From Tilletia caries (lineage: Eukaryota > Basidiomycota > Exobasidiomycetes > Tilletiales > Tilletiaceae), in assembly GCA_032718865.1 (NCBI GenBank), contig JALUTQ010000020.1, forward strand, positions 124,001 through 188,000: a DNA stretch of 64,000 nt. The letters are read 5' to 3'. The translations under genes and the position numbers were made by a program. The stretch's first letter is position 1; the number at the start of each line of letters is the position of its first letter. Of the stretch, positions 32,910-43,745 are shown piece by piece. The notes below the pieces were generated by a model. It saw only the letters and a list, made by a program, of their open reading frames with translations, did not search any database and was not told the DNA's origin.

Positions 32910-33021
32910 CTCGGGCCCAATGGTGCCAACTTCGTTGTCAATTTTAGCGTCACTAAAATGCCCTCTCCGCAGGAGAGGGCCTCCGGGCTCAATGCACACT
33001 ACAAGCTCAATGCACAAACAC
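32910..33021 (+). repeat. Left terminal inverted repeat of the Pogo-type element
   Basis: 112 bases beginning CTCGGGCCCAATGGTGCC, reverse-complementary to 34825-34936 without mismatch by eye. Contains two palindromes and two CTCAATGCACA copies. Confidence 0.92.
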
Positions 33022-33046
33022 TTCATTTGGATATCATGAAAAATAC

Positions 33047-34767
33047 TTAAGGAAGCAACAACAGGTCCAGATCATTGTCCCCTTCATCTGCATCGTTATC
33101 CAAGTCCTCCAAAGTGTCCGTAGTGGCTGCTGAGACTCCGCTTTTTGGCCTTTGCGCGTGCCTTGACTACCTTGCGCATCTGCGCAAAGACTTGTCTCCA
33201 CCCTTCGGCCTTGGACTTGTTCGCGGTTCTGCGCACCTTGACAAACTCACGTCGACGTTCTTCTGCTTCTTCTTGCTGGAGCTTCTCCTGCGTGATTGAT
33301 CGAGCCTGTCCGGAATACAGAACTCCACCAGATTGGACGACTTTTCGCTGTCGCTCTGCGCGTGCGTTTCGTTCTTGCTGAGCGGCTGTTTGAACTTCCA
33401 ATGCTGTGACCGCCAATGATCCCGCCTGCGCCTGAATGTGAGCACCTCGAATGCACTTGATGACTGTGGGAGAAAGGTCGTTCCTGCGCTCGAGGACGTT
33501 CACAGTCCGGGACAGTGAGCGCAACGTCTTTGGCGTCGAAATTGTCGCAGTTGGCAGAGATGATGAGCCAGTCGCTGGGCCAGAATCGTTGCTGTGCTCC
33601 GGAAATTTGACCAAAAATCATCTCAGGATTAAACGGGAACAGGCCAGTGAGTCGGAATCCGGCTTTGATCGTGTTTGGCTGCATCGTTGCCTTTCTGATG
33701 CTCGTCAACGCTGCCAGGAACTCGATTTTTGTTGAAATTCGTACAGCCGCTTCTGGTCGCCTTGTCAATCGCCTCGCGGTGCCAGTGTTTCATGGGCTGA
33801 AAAACCGATACGTCCAAAGGTTGAAGGATATGAGAGGAGTGTGGTGGCAGGCTGAAGGGGATGATGTTGGACTGCTCGCAGTATTCGAGGAACTGTTTCG
33901 TACAGTGGGATCCGTGCCCATCAAAGATGAGCAGGCGTTTGTTCCCTTTTTGTCATCTTGAGAGTGAGCTCGTTGAAGTGTTTGATCCAGCGAAGGGCGA
34001 GAATATCATCCGTGTATCCATTGGCAGACACGGCGAGGAGGGTATCGTCCGAGAGATCGTTATTGCTCCAGGACTCCGAATGCTGTGCCGCTGCAAAAAT
34101 GATCAAAGGCGCAATGTGTTGACCAGCGGCACTGACAGCTTCGATGCATGTCACGGAGTCACGACAGGTCTCGCTGGCGAGATGCGCATCCTTCGAGGGA
34201 TTCAAAGTGACAATCCATTGCTTTCCACCAACGCCAATCCGGAACCCGACCTCGTCAACATTCCATATGTCGTCCTGGGTAATTCCGTGCTCGTCCATCG
34301 TCTTCTTGAGCTTTCCGAAGAACCTCTTGAGGGTGGGACGATCTTGAAGCATGCGCGACAGCTCCCGAGACTTTTGCTTGACGCGATGAAGCTGTGGATG
34401 CCTCTTGACGAAGCTTCCCAGCCAGTTCTTGCCGACAACAGGAGGGGGACCAGAGCCTTGATGAGCTGCTGCCAGCAGCTGATTTGCCGACGCAACGAGT
34501 AATGCTGGGCGCGCAGATAGCTCCAAGCGGTCCAGTGCTGCAACGTAGGCCATCAGAGCCTGTTCTTGTGCGCTGTTGAGTTTACGATTTGTGGGTGGAC
34601 GCGTCGACTTGCTCTGGGTCTTTCCTTGAAAGCGACGAGACAGGCGCTGGCGATGAACCTTCCACTTCTTCGCTATCTTTGCGAAGTTGGGTTTTTCCTT
34701 TGCAGGCGCGCACCTCTTCCAGTGCGCACTCGAGCTGCTCCTCTGTTTCCTTGTATGTTGAAGACAT
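33047..34767 (-). pseudogene. Pogo/Fot1-type transposase, frame broken at homopolymer runs
   Basis: The protein family is clear from conserved pieces in shifting frames: an N-terminal helix-turn-helix (PNFAKIAKKWKVHRQRLSRR), a CENP-B-type second HTH (PTNRKLNSAQEQALMAYVAA, KNWLGSFVKRHPQL), and a DDE_1 core with the three acids in WNVDEVGF, LLIFDGHGSH and HSSHILQPLDVSVF. The C-terminus is coiled and ends in an acidic tail. The frame breaks at five sites: 34692-34696, 33947-33951, 33726-33730, 33613-33617 and 33141-33145. Each is a run of five A or T. Leaving one base out of each run gives an uninterrupted frame whose length is divisible by three (571 aa) from the ATG at 34767 to TAA at 33047. 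As written the gene cannot encode an intact enzyme. Confidence 0.85.
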
Positions 34768-34824
34768 GATGTCTGCTTGATTAGATGTGATGGTCAGAGA
34801 TAAAGGGACGGGGAAGGACGCGAC

Positions 34825-34936
34825 GTGTTTGTGCATTGAGCTTGTAGTGTGCATTGAGCCCGGAGGCCCTCTCCTGCGGAGAGGGCATTTTAGTGACGCT
34901 AAAATTGACAACGAAGTTGGCACCATTGGGCCCGAG
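34825..34936 (-). repeat. Right terminal inverted repeat of the Pogo-type element
   Basis: 112 bases, exact reverse complement of the left repeat; bounded on the outside by the TA target copy at 34937-34938. Confidence 0.92.
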
Positions 34937-35104
34937 TAGGATCCTGATGGGAAAGCTCGCTTTGCGGATATGTAGTGCTGCGCCGGCCGCGGCGAGAAGT
35001 TCAGAATATGCAATCGTCATCGTCTGGCACGTCAAATTCCCTCGCTATCTTCTATGCTACAGTGGAGCTGCCCCCACTTGGGTCTTGTACAACGCACGCT
35101 ACGT

Positions 35105-36770
35105 TCAGAATGGTCGTCCAGGAGATGCCATCAGACCCACCCCATGCTCAGTACCATGCCGCTGACCTCCGCCGGACACAGGCGCGAACGAAATGGAAGA
35201 AACACGAACGTGCGAGACCGGAGTCGCAGCACCACCACCACCAACAGCAGCAGGATGACCCGCACCGCGTCCGCTACTGCTGATGGGACCGAGACCGGGG
35301 CGGAATGGCGATTGGTTCAGGCTGCCCGTCACGCTCGCACTGCTCCGTTGCCGTAAATGCCCGCGCCAATGACCGCCGTAGCCCTCGCCCCGCTCGCCGT
35401 ATCGGACGTGGTACTGCGTCGCCGTTTCTGTACCTGCGAGTCCGGCTTCAGCCGACTTTGACGGCCTTGTTGTTGGCTGTTGTCGAGAGGAGGAGGAGGG
35501 CCCAGCCAACGCCGAAGCCGAGGCCGGGGCTGCGGAGGTGTAGGAAGGAGGTTGGTTCTTGTTGTTTGAGCCGATTCGCGCGCGTGCCATCTCGTCCGCG
35601 CGGGCTACGACTGCTCTGGCCAAAGCGTACGCTCCCGACGGCGGAGTCGGTTCCTGCTTCCGTGCTGCCGTCGGCAGTCTCAAGCCCGCCGATGAGGATG
35701 GTTGATGTACGCCCGCTGAGGCCGTTGGAGCGTCTGTACCCAATCTGGCCTGTTGAGGTACTCGAATCCGGTCTGTATCAGAGTCGTAGAGGTAGACTTC
35801 GGATGCTGCTAGGGGCGCCGTACTGGCGGGCCCACCCTCACTGGCTACCGACGTCCTCTTGTACCGAATGTTGGAGTCGAACGCTTGGCTTGGCCGTCCA
35901 ATCACGGCCGCGCCGCCTGCTGGTGTCAGATTCCTCTGGGGGGCTTGTGGCGAGTTGGTCAGCGTACGTGTACTCGTGATCGGCGCGTTGACGGGTGATG
36001 AATCTTTGACGTAGCGGAGCTGTCTCATCAAGCCGCCGCCGCCGCCGCCCTTCGTTGGTGTAGTGGGCTCCGCGCTAGCTCGCTGGTGTGCAAAAGGCAG
36101 GACAACCTTAGCTCTGCCCTGCTCTCCCCCATCCCGTCCACCAGGTATAGGGGACGACACGGCCGCGCGTCGACCGGCGTGGAAGGATCGCAGATTCTTC
36201 CCGGCCGCCTTGAAGATGGCGCCTGCGAGGAGGTTGAGGATGCCGATGACGAAGAGGATCCAGTTGGTGACGAGGGGGAACTTGCCGAGGTCGTGTGAGA
36301 GGTTGGAGCAGGCTAGGATCATCTGGAGCAGGCCGAGGGGTGCCGTGCCGAAGGATCGGCTGAGGATGGGAAGAGTGTAGGAGAAGAGACGTTCGGCCAT
36401 TCCGCCCCAGTTGAGTTCTGAAATAGGAGGTAGGCGGTGAGCGATGCACCACGAATGAAGTTTTCGAAGGTGTTCGAAACAGAGACGTACCAGAGACAAT
36501 GCAGAAGATGAGCAAGAAGAGCTCAAAGGTGCGATTGAGATGGGCCCAGAAGAGACCCCAGACATGGCTGGGGACGTCCGTTCCTGGAATGTAGTCGCAC
36601 GCGATGCCATCATCATTGAGCGCGCCATCGAGGTTGGCTGCGTGGACGCCTCGACCGTCGGCGACCATGCTGGTGATGTTGGAGACAAAGACGAGGAGGG
36701 CGGCGATGATGCTGAGGAGGCGGAGGAAGTTGAGGGAGGTCCATATCAGGGCTTTTGTGGGTATCGCCAT
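35105..36770 (-). CDS. Multi-pass membrane protein of unknown function (DUF7598-like)
   Basis: Two exons (36770-36491 and 36417-35105) give 530 aa. The N-terminal 180 residues hold four hydrophobic segments: TSLNFLRLLSIIAALLVFVS, the stretch around FELFLLIFCIVSELNW, SFGTAPLGLLQMILACSNLS and NWILFVIGILNLLAGAIFKA. The remaining 350 residues are disordered, Ser/Pro/Gly/Ala-rich, with an R-rich histidine-containing run near VRYGERGEGYGGHWRGHLRQ. This layout, a four-helix head and a long cytosolic tail, is common in fungal proteins grouped as DUF7598; the assignment is from memory of the layout. No enzymatic motif is visible. The gene is divergent from the G3BP-like gene. Confidence 0.75.
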
Positions 36771-38449
36771 ACTTGCGAGTGTTTATTGGAAATATAGAGA
36801 GAGAGCGAGGGTGATCGTGTTCCCTTGAAGAAGAGAATGTGTGTAATCGAGATATCGAAGGCGATCCAGTCGCGGCGGGATGTGCTGAATATAGAAGCGT
36901 GCCGGAGTTCGAGACTGTAGCTGTGATCAAGAAAGAGCCCGTGATCGAGAAGAGAGAGCCGAAGAGAGTGCTTGGATCCTGCCAAAGGACTTGGTTGTAA
37001 TGTGACGAATGCTGTCGAAGCGTATCGTTTTGAGGAGACGAAGTGAAGAAAAGTTCTGTGAACGAAGGAGAAGGGAAACAGCAACGAGTGGGAGAAGGAT
37101 GAAGAGGAAGGAAAGGGGAGAACGCAGTCAGCGTTCAGAGGGGCCGAAACCGTTTATATATAAAGCTGGAGTCCTTACCTCGTCGAATCGTCCGAAGAAT
37201 CTTCAGCCTGCGAGTGGGGAGGACGAAGAAAGGGTGAAGGACAAAGGCGAAGATGGTGGAAGAGGAAGAGGAAAAGAGGGTCAGCCAAGGCATCGCGACG
37301 ACATCCCGCAGCTCTTGAGGAATCAGGCAATCAGGGAAGGAGCTCAGGCAAGTGTCGGAACAAAGATAGACAAGACGAAATGATGAGGCGCTGGATGTGT
37401 GAGATGAGGTTGGGCTGACTGCTGCCTTTGTGCGACGGGAAGCGTGGGACAAAGGGCGATGGTCGATGGAACAAACGGAAGATGGTCAGCCCACACTCGC
37501 CCTGTCACCAATTCAATTGACGATGGCACCAGGCACGGTGACGCCGAACAGGGGCACTGGCACAAAAGAATGTCAGACGTTCGGTCTTCAGACGAGAGAC
37601 GGGGACGGGGACGGGGAGGATGCTGCTCGCGGTGCTGTTGGTGGGCGTGAGTGCGGTCCGTGAAGATCGTGATTCGTGGACTGGAAGGTGATGACAGGTC
37701 ACGTGACTTGCTCGGTTACATGAGGCGAAGACAGAAGGAAGGATGTGGAGGGCCATGGAACTTGGAAGCGTCACCCTCTCGCTGCTCGCTGCTCACACGA
37801 AAGGTCGGACGAGGGACGATGGGCTGGGTGCTGTGGGAGAGCATGTACGGGGGCGAGAGGGAGTGTGTGTGCTCTGACTGGAGGGAATCTGAATGCAATG
37901 AACTGTGTGTGCTGTGTGCTGTGCTTGAGAGTGAGAGTGAGAGTGCGAGGTGGAAGGAGTGAGTCAGTGGAGAGCGAGTCGGGCGCTTGGACGCTCGTCT
38001 CGGTTCTTCCCGAGAGCGAGGAACAGGACCACCTTGTCGTGAACGAAGACCACCACACGCTCTCGCTCTCGCTCACACACAGCAGTACGAGTACACAGCA
38101 GCTGACAGCGCAGACCACAGCCATCTGCACTCTATCGATAGCCCAGCCACCAGCCACCAGCCCGCCCCGGTCTCGAATCAGTCAGTATTCTCTCCTCTGC
38201 TCTCCTAACTGCGCCAATAGGCACTCACACCCGCGCTCTCTCCTATCCCACAGATCCAAGTTCCCCACCAAGGACTTTCTCTTCTTCATCTTCTCACTCC
38301 CCCTCCTTCTACTAGACTTCCACATCTCGTCCTACTACCACAAAAAAAGGTAAGTCGATTTCCATCACACCAGCCTCAACTGACCTTCCCCTTCAATTAA
38401 CTCACACCCAAGTACCTCTCCTCTCACATCTACCAGTTTCCCCCCTGTT
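36771..38449. promoter_or_regulatory. Divergent intergenic region with a 5'-UTR intron
   Basis: About 1.7 kb between two divergent genes. Close to the plus-strand gene a GTAAGT donor at 38350 and a CTACCAG acceptor at about 38437 outline an 88-nt intron in the 5' leader. The rest has short biased ORFs only (for example 37135-37452 minus) and GAGTGA-type simple repeats near 37930. Confidence 0.5.
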
Positions 38450-40288
38450 ATGTCTGCCGCCGCCGCCACTCAGTCGCAGCAGTACGCAAATGGCGCACCC
38501 GCCGGCTCTTCCGGCGCTCCTACACAAGCTCCCGCAACACCATCATCCTCAGCAGCGCCAGCAACAGCACCATCCTCTTCAACACAACCCACTGCCTCCT
38601 CGTCTTCCTCCTCCTCGGCAGCCACTACCAAGCTTAACGTAGAGCCCAACGAGGTCGGCTGGCTCTTCGTGCCCCAATACTACTCCCTCCTCAACCAGGA
38701 CCCCCAACGTCTCCACCGCTTCTACACCAAGAAGTCAACCCTCATCCACGGCACCGAGCAGGACGACACCAAGCCCGCCTTCGGTCAACAGCTGATCCAC
38801 GAAAAGATCACCTCCCTCGGCTTCTCCGAGTGCAAGGTCTTTGTCTCCAACGTCGACTCCCAGGCATCCGCAGCCGGCGGTATCATCATCCAGGTCCTCG
38901 GCGAGCTCTCCAACAAGGAGGGCCCCTGGCGCAAGTTTGCCCAGACCTTCTTCCTTGCCGAGCAGCCCAACGGATACTTCGTCCTCAACGACATCTTCCG
39001 TTACCTCAAGGAGGACGACGAGGATGCTGCTGAGGAGGAGGTCCAGGAGGTCGCACCTGCCTCCACCCCTGCTCCCGCCGTGAACGGAGACCACGCGTCT
39101 GAGCAGCAGCAGACTCCCACACCCGCCCCTGCCGCTGCTGCTTCTGCCTCGACACCTACGCCCGCCGCAAGTCAGGCTGCGCCTGCACCTGCCGCCGAGC
39201 CAGTAAAGGCACCCGAGGCAAAGTCGGCCGAGCCTCAAGCGAACGGATCAGCTACCCCTGCCGCCGCCAAGCCCGCACCAGCTGCTGCTGCCACCGTCAC
39301 TCAGGAGGCTGCCCCCAAGGCAGAGGCACCTGCACCTGCAGCGGCCGAGACGTCGACTCCTGCGCCCGCTGAGGCTGCCAAGCCCGCACCTGCTGCGCCC
39401 GCCACCCCAGCCGCCTCGACTCCTGCTGCCACTCCCGCTCCTGCACAAGCTCCCCAAGCTCCTGCAGCGGCTGCACCAACTCCTACCCCTGCTGCTCCAC
39501 CGGCACCCAAGACATGGGCCGGTCTGGCTGCTTCCGGCGCAGGCAAGTGGGCTGCTGTGGCCGCAGGTGGAGCAGGCGCAGGCGCTGCTACACGTGGAGC
39601 CAGCAACGCAGCCGCTCCTGCTTCGGGCGCGGCTCCTGCTGCTGCCGGTGCTGATGCCAACGGTGCCGGTGCTGCGGGTGCCTCGGCATCCCCCGGTGCT
39701 GCCGCCTCCAAGGCCGCTGCTGCTGACCCGAACGCCGCTGCGAACGCCAAGATTGCCTCGTCGTCGAACTCCCCGCTCGTCTCGGCCGCGATGGCACAGC
39801 AACACGGCCACGTGTTCATCAAGAACGTCGTCTCGGAGCACGTGAGCCAGGAGCTCCTGCGCTCGACGCTGGAGAGCAAGTTTGGCCGACTGCGCGAGTG
39901 TCAGGCTGTGCCCTCCAAGGCGTGCGCGTTTGCTGAGTTTGAGAGCTTGCATGCGGCCCGGCGGGCGATTCTGATGAGTCTTCCCGTGCGCGAGGGCGGG
40001 GAGGGCGGCGTTCATGTTGGGGACAGTGGGTGGACTGTCACGGTGGAGGAGAAGAAGCCGAAGGGCGACCGACCGAACTCGGCTGTGAAGGTTCCCGGAA
40101 CGCCGGGCGGTGGGCCTGGCGGTGCTGGTGCCGGTGGCGAACGTGGACCTGGCGGCGGTGGTCGAGGCGGAGCGGGCGGACAGGGTGGGGCTCGTGGTGG
40201 TGCGGGAGGCGGTGGCGGTGGACGGGGTGGGAACCGTGGTGCGGGTGGACAGCAGGGCGGTGGACGAGCGCGTGCTCCGGCGGCGTGA
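38450..40288 (+). CDS. G3BP/Bre5/Nxt3-type NTF2-RRM RNA-binding protein
   Basis: Single exon, 612 aa. After an Ala/Ser-rich leader, residues about 65-185 form an NTF2-like domain: VGWLFVPQYYSLLNQDPQRL, FYTKKSTLIHG, EKITSLGF, FAQTFFLAEQPNGYFVLNDI. A long Pro/Ala-rich linker (about 200-440) follows. An RRM lies at about 450-530: HVFIKNVVSEHVSQELLRST, LESKFGRLRECQ, SKACAFAEFESLHAARRAI. The tail is an RGG-type Gly/Arg-rich region. This is the G3BP architecture. In yeast, Bre5 is the cofactor of the deubiquitinase Ubp3 and joins stress granules; S. pombe Nxt3 is the counterpart. The start is the first ATG after the 5'-UTR intron. Confidence 0.92.
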   Translation: MSAAAATQSQQYANGAPAGSSGAPTQAPATPSSSAAPATAPSSSTQPTASSSSSSSAATTKLNVEPNEVGWLFVPQYYSLLNQDPQRLHRFYTKKSTLIHGTEQDDTKPAFGQQLIHEKITSLGFSECKVFVSNVDSQASAAGGIIIQVLGELSNKEGPWRKFAQTFFLAEQPNGYFVLNDIFRYLKEDDEDAAEEEVQEVAPASTPAPAVNGDHASEQQQTPTPAPAAAASASTPTPAASQAAPAPAAEPVKAPEAKSAEPQANGSATPAAAKPAPAAAATVTQEAAPKAEAPAPAAAETSTPAPAEAAKPAPAAPATPAASTPAATPAPAQAPQAPAAAAPTPTPAAPPAPKTWAGLAASGAGKWAAVAAGGAGAGAATRGASNAAAPASGAAPAAAGADANGAGAAGASASPGAAASKAAAADPNAAANAKIASSSNSPLVSAAMAQQHGHVFIKNVVSEHVSQELLRSTLESKFGRLRECQAVPSKACAFAEFESLHAARRAILMSLPVREGGEGGVHVGDSGWTVTVEEKKPKGDRPNSAVKVPGTPGGGPGGAGAGGERGPGGGGRGGAGGQGGARGGAGGGGGGRGGNRGAGGQQGGGRARAPAA

Positions 40289-41321
40289 GGACGGGATTCG
40301 GATTTTCCTTCGACATTTCCGCGACCTCCGCTCCCCCCTTTGGGCTCCTCTACGTTCACGGGTTACCTTCTCCTCTCTGACTCCCCTTTCTCCCATTCGT
40401 CGCAAGCACTATTTCCGGCCCTCAAGAACGCACCCCACATTTTTTTCTCTTTCTCTCTCTCCCCCCTTCAAGGAACGGGCCGGCTCTGATGGGTCGGTCG
40501 ACAACTTCCTCCAAAAACGAACGGCGCACAACTCCAACACGCTCGGTAGACCGGGATGTCATCTTCACAAAAAAGTTCTCCTGCGCTGTTCATTCGCGTT
40601 CGCGGCCGCGGGGGGGCCGACGGGGCCTCTCGCGGGCCTATCGAACTCCCCCGGTCGGTGAATGTCTGGCACGGTCGCAGCGTGGGGATTAAAACGATAT
40701 GATGCGAATTGGGAGGACCGGCCGATACCTGCATACCAACCCCGAAGTCCATGCCCCAAACTTCCACATCTTTCCTCTCTCTCCACCCCCAGTTCTCTCT
40801 CTCTCTCTCTCTTCCCATCTTCGTCATTCTTGCAGTCCCAAACCCCAATTTTCTCTCCCCCTTTTCCCCTTTTCGTCTCCCCAATCATGCCAGTGATGAC
40901 TCCGACTATACCGCCCGCCCCTTCCACCTTTGTCCTACCCACCGACTCTCCCCCTTCTCTTACACCCCCATCATTCCCGTTCGCCCCCCCTTCACCTTGC
41001 TGAAGAGAGAAAAAAGATCGATTCTGTCAAGTCAAAATCCATCCATCAATCTGTCATCAGAACGCAGTGTGACCTGCTTGAGACTTGTTGCAATACGAAT
41101 GTGATACAACGGAGACTCTCAAGACTCGCTCAGAGGGAGAGAGAGAGGCCTGCGCTCAAGCTCACCTTCACTCACTCACTCTATTACACTGCCCCCGCCC
41201 ACCGCCCCCACCACAACCAGCCAGCGAAATCTGAACAGCAAACGAAATCGACTTCGCTCCTCGACATCCACCACGACACGAACGAATACCACTCGTATCC
41301 CCCAACTGAAGCATATACACA
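40289..41321. other. Intergenic, calmodulin promoter and leader
   Basis: About 1 kb between the G3BP-like stop and the calmodulin start. Pyrimidine-rich tracts dominate (CTCTCT runs near 40795), as expected of fungal promoters and leaders. No supported gene. Confidence 0.5.
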
Positions 41322-42441
<1,120 letters not shown>

Positions 42442-43745
42442 AGAACGATCTCGAAGGGCCCGGCTCGTAAGGTTACACGACGACGAGAACAACAAACGCT
42501 ACTACACAACAAGAAAAAGACAGAGTCAATGTTGGGATGCAATCGGACACGAATGGCGGGCGCGGGCGGGGCGGGCGCGATGAAGGGGAGGGATGAAGGA
42601 AGAGGGGGCAGGGATTGATGTGATGACGATGTACGACTGGAGGAGGACTGCCGAGACGCCGAACGTTTTTTTCCCCTCGTCGATCGACCCACTTGGTTTC
42701 TTTCTCCTATCGAAATTCTACGCGCTTCTCTTCGGTTTTCGTCCTGGGGGAGATGAGCACGGCGGCTCGAGCGCGTCGCTGTGAAGGGCGAGCCTTTGTT
42801 TGAGTGACATAGTGACATGGTGACACTTGGTTTGCACTTCGCGCAGAGCAGGCAGGCTGGGCTGAATGGCTGCGATTTGCGAACCGTGCACGAAGCACGA
42901 AGCGGCGTTATTTGGGTTTCTCGTTTTCCGGTGCTGTGAGTTGGGAAAGAGCTGTCGGGAAAAGCGGAGACTGGGACAGGGTGCGATTCCCGGAGTCTCG
43001 TGTGATTGGGATTCCGACGGCGACCCTCGGGCCCCGAGTGAGGGCTGGGCGTGTGGTAAATGAGCCGATGGCGAGAGCATCCAATGATCCAACACTCAGC
43101 AGCATGGTCCTCAGTCTTGACTCTTGGTCTTCGCAGGGGGGGAGGGCGTGACTGAGGGAGACAAGAGCGAGTGCTGTGCAGCGTGCAGCCTGAACAAGAA
43201 GAAGGGCGCTGTCTGTCTGGCAAAAAGCGGTTGAGTTGCGGCAAATCTGATCGGAAGGGGAAGGCGAAGGAGCGCTTCAGGTTGGATGATGAGAGGAGCG
43301 TGAGCTTGAACTCCCGCCTGTCTCACCCAGACAGAACACCATCACCATCATCCCTTACTGCTGCCTCGTCGCCCTCTCTCTCACCCAGCGGAAGCACACA
43401 GAAAAAGAGAGAGAGAGAGAGAGAGAGCCTCGCGGACTTCCACGCGTCGCTTCAGTAACAACTTCAACTACCATCCTCGCGCCCCCCTCTGCCGACCGGA
43501 CCCCGAAAGATGAGGTAGACACAGCCCCTCTCAATTAAGTACCAGCCAAGCAGACATCCTTCCTTCTCTCGTCCAGCCTCAACATCCCCGCGCTCTCTCC
43601 ACTGCGACTTCATCTCCATCTTCAACGCAAACGGGCGCACCAATCACCATCCCATACACAAGTGCAAATCCCGACAAGCAAGACTCTCCTGTCCAACACA
43701 TTTCCCCTCGGTCCCCCTTTTCCGACACACGAGCAAAAGGAAACC
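42442..43745. other. Intergenic, calmodulin 3' end and SKT5-like promoter
   Basis: About 1.3 kb. A GA dinucleotide tract lies near 43405-43427 in the leader of the downstream gene. No supported gene; ORFs such as 42333-43244 minus are compositional. Confidence 0.5.

Larger units (their letters stand above)
32910..34936 (-). mobile_element. Pogo/Fot1-type Tc1-mariner transposon
   Basis: 2027 bp bounded by 112-bp inverted repeats (32910-33021 and 34825-34936) that I find identical at every base, and flanked by TA at both sides (32908-32909, 34937-34938), the Tc1/mariner target. It carries one transposase gene on the minus strand. Perfect repeats imply a recent insertion. Each repeat contains two 19-nt palindromes (32941-32959 with ATTTTAG arms; 32961-32979 with CCCTCTCC arms) and a direct repeat CTCAATGCACA at 32988 and 33006, plausible transposase-binding sites. 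Confidence 0.92.
32772..35013 (-). pseudogene. Unknown ORF interrupted by the Pogo-type element
   Basis: On the minus strand, sequence right of the transposon encodes PAQHYISAKRAFPSGS and sequence left of it encodes WEKEADRHVQAREMKKIAGF, DIVRLPYWDIPNF and then a stop at 32772. Removing the element plus one TA target copy joins the two in the same frame through a Tyr codon. The piece weakly resembles the C-terminal part of RAP/PD-(D/E)XK-like domains (a hydrophobic, VRLPYWDI-type strand at the end), but this is a guess. No start could be found upstream: a stop lies just before 35013 in this frame, so either an intron or older decay precedes it. Confidence 0.5.

Noticed and set aside
33451..34502. 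Plus-strand ORFs over the Pogo-type transposase
   Set aside because: Conserved transposase motifs are all on the minus strand.
39248..40405. 385-aa antisense ORF over the G3BP-like gene
   Set aside because: It mirrors the Ala/Pro/Gly-rich linker and has only Arg/Ser/Gly-rich composition; the plus-strand NTF2-RRM protein explains the DNA.
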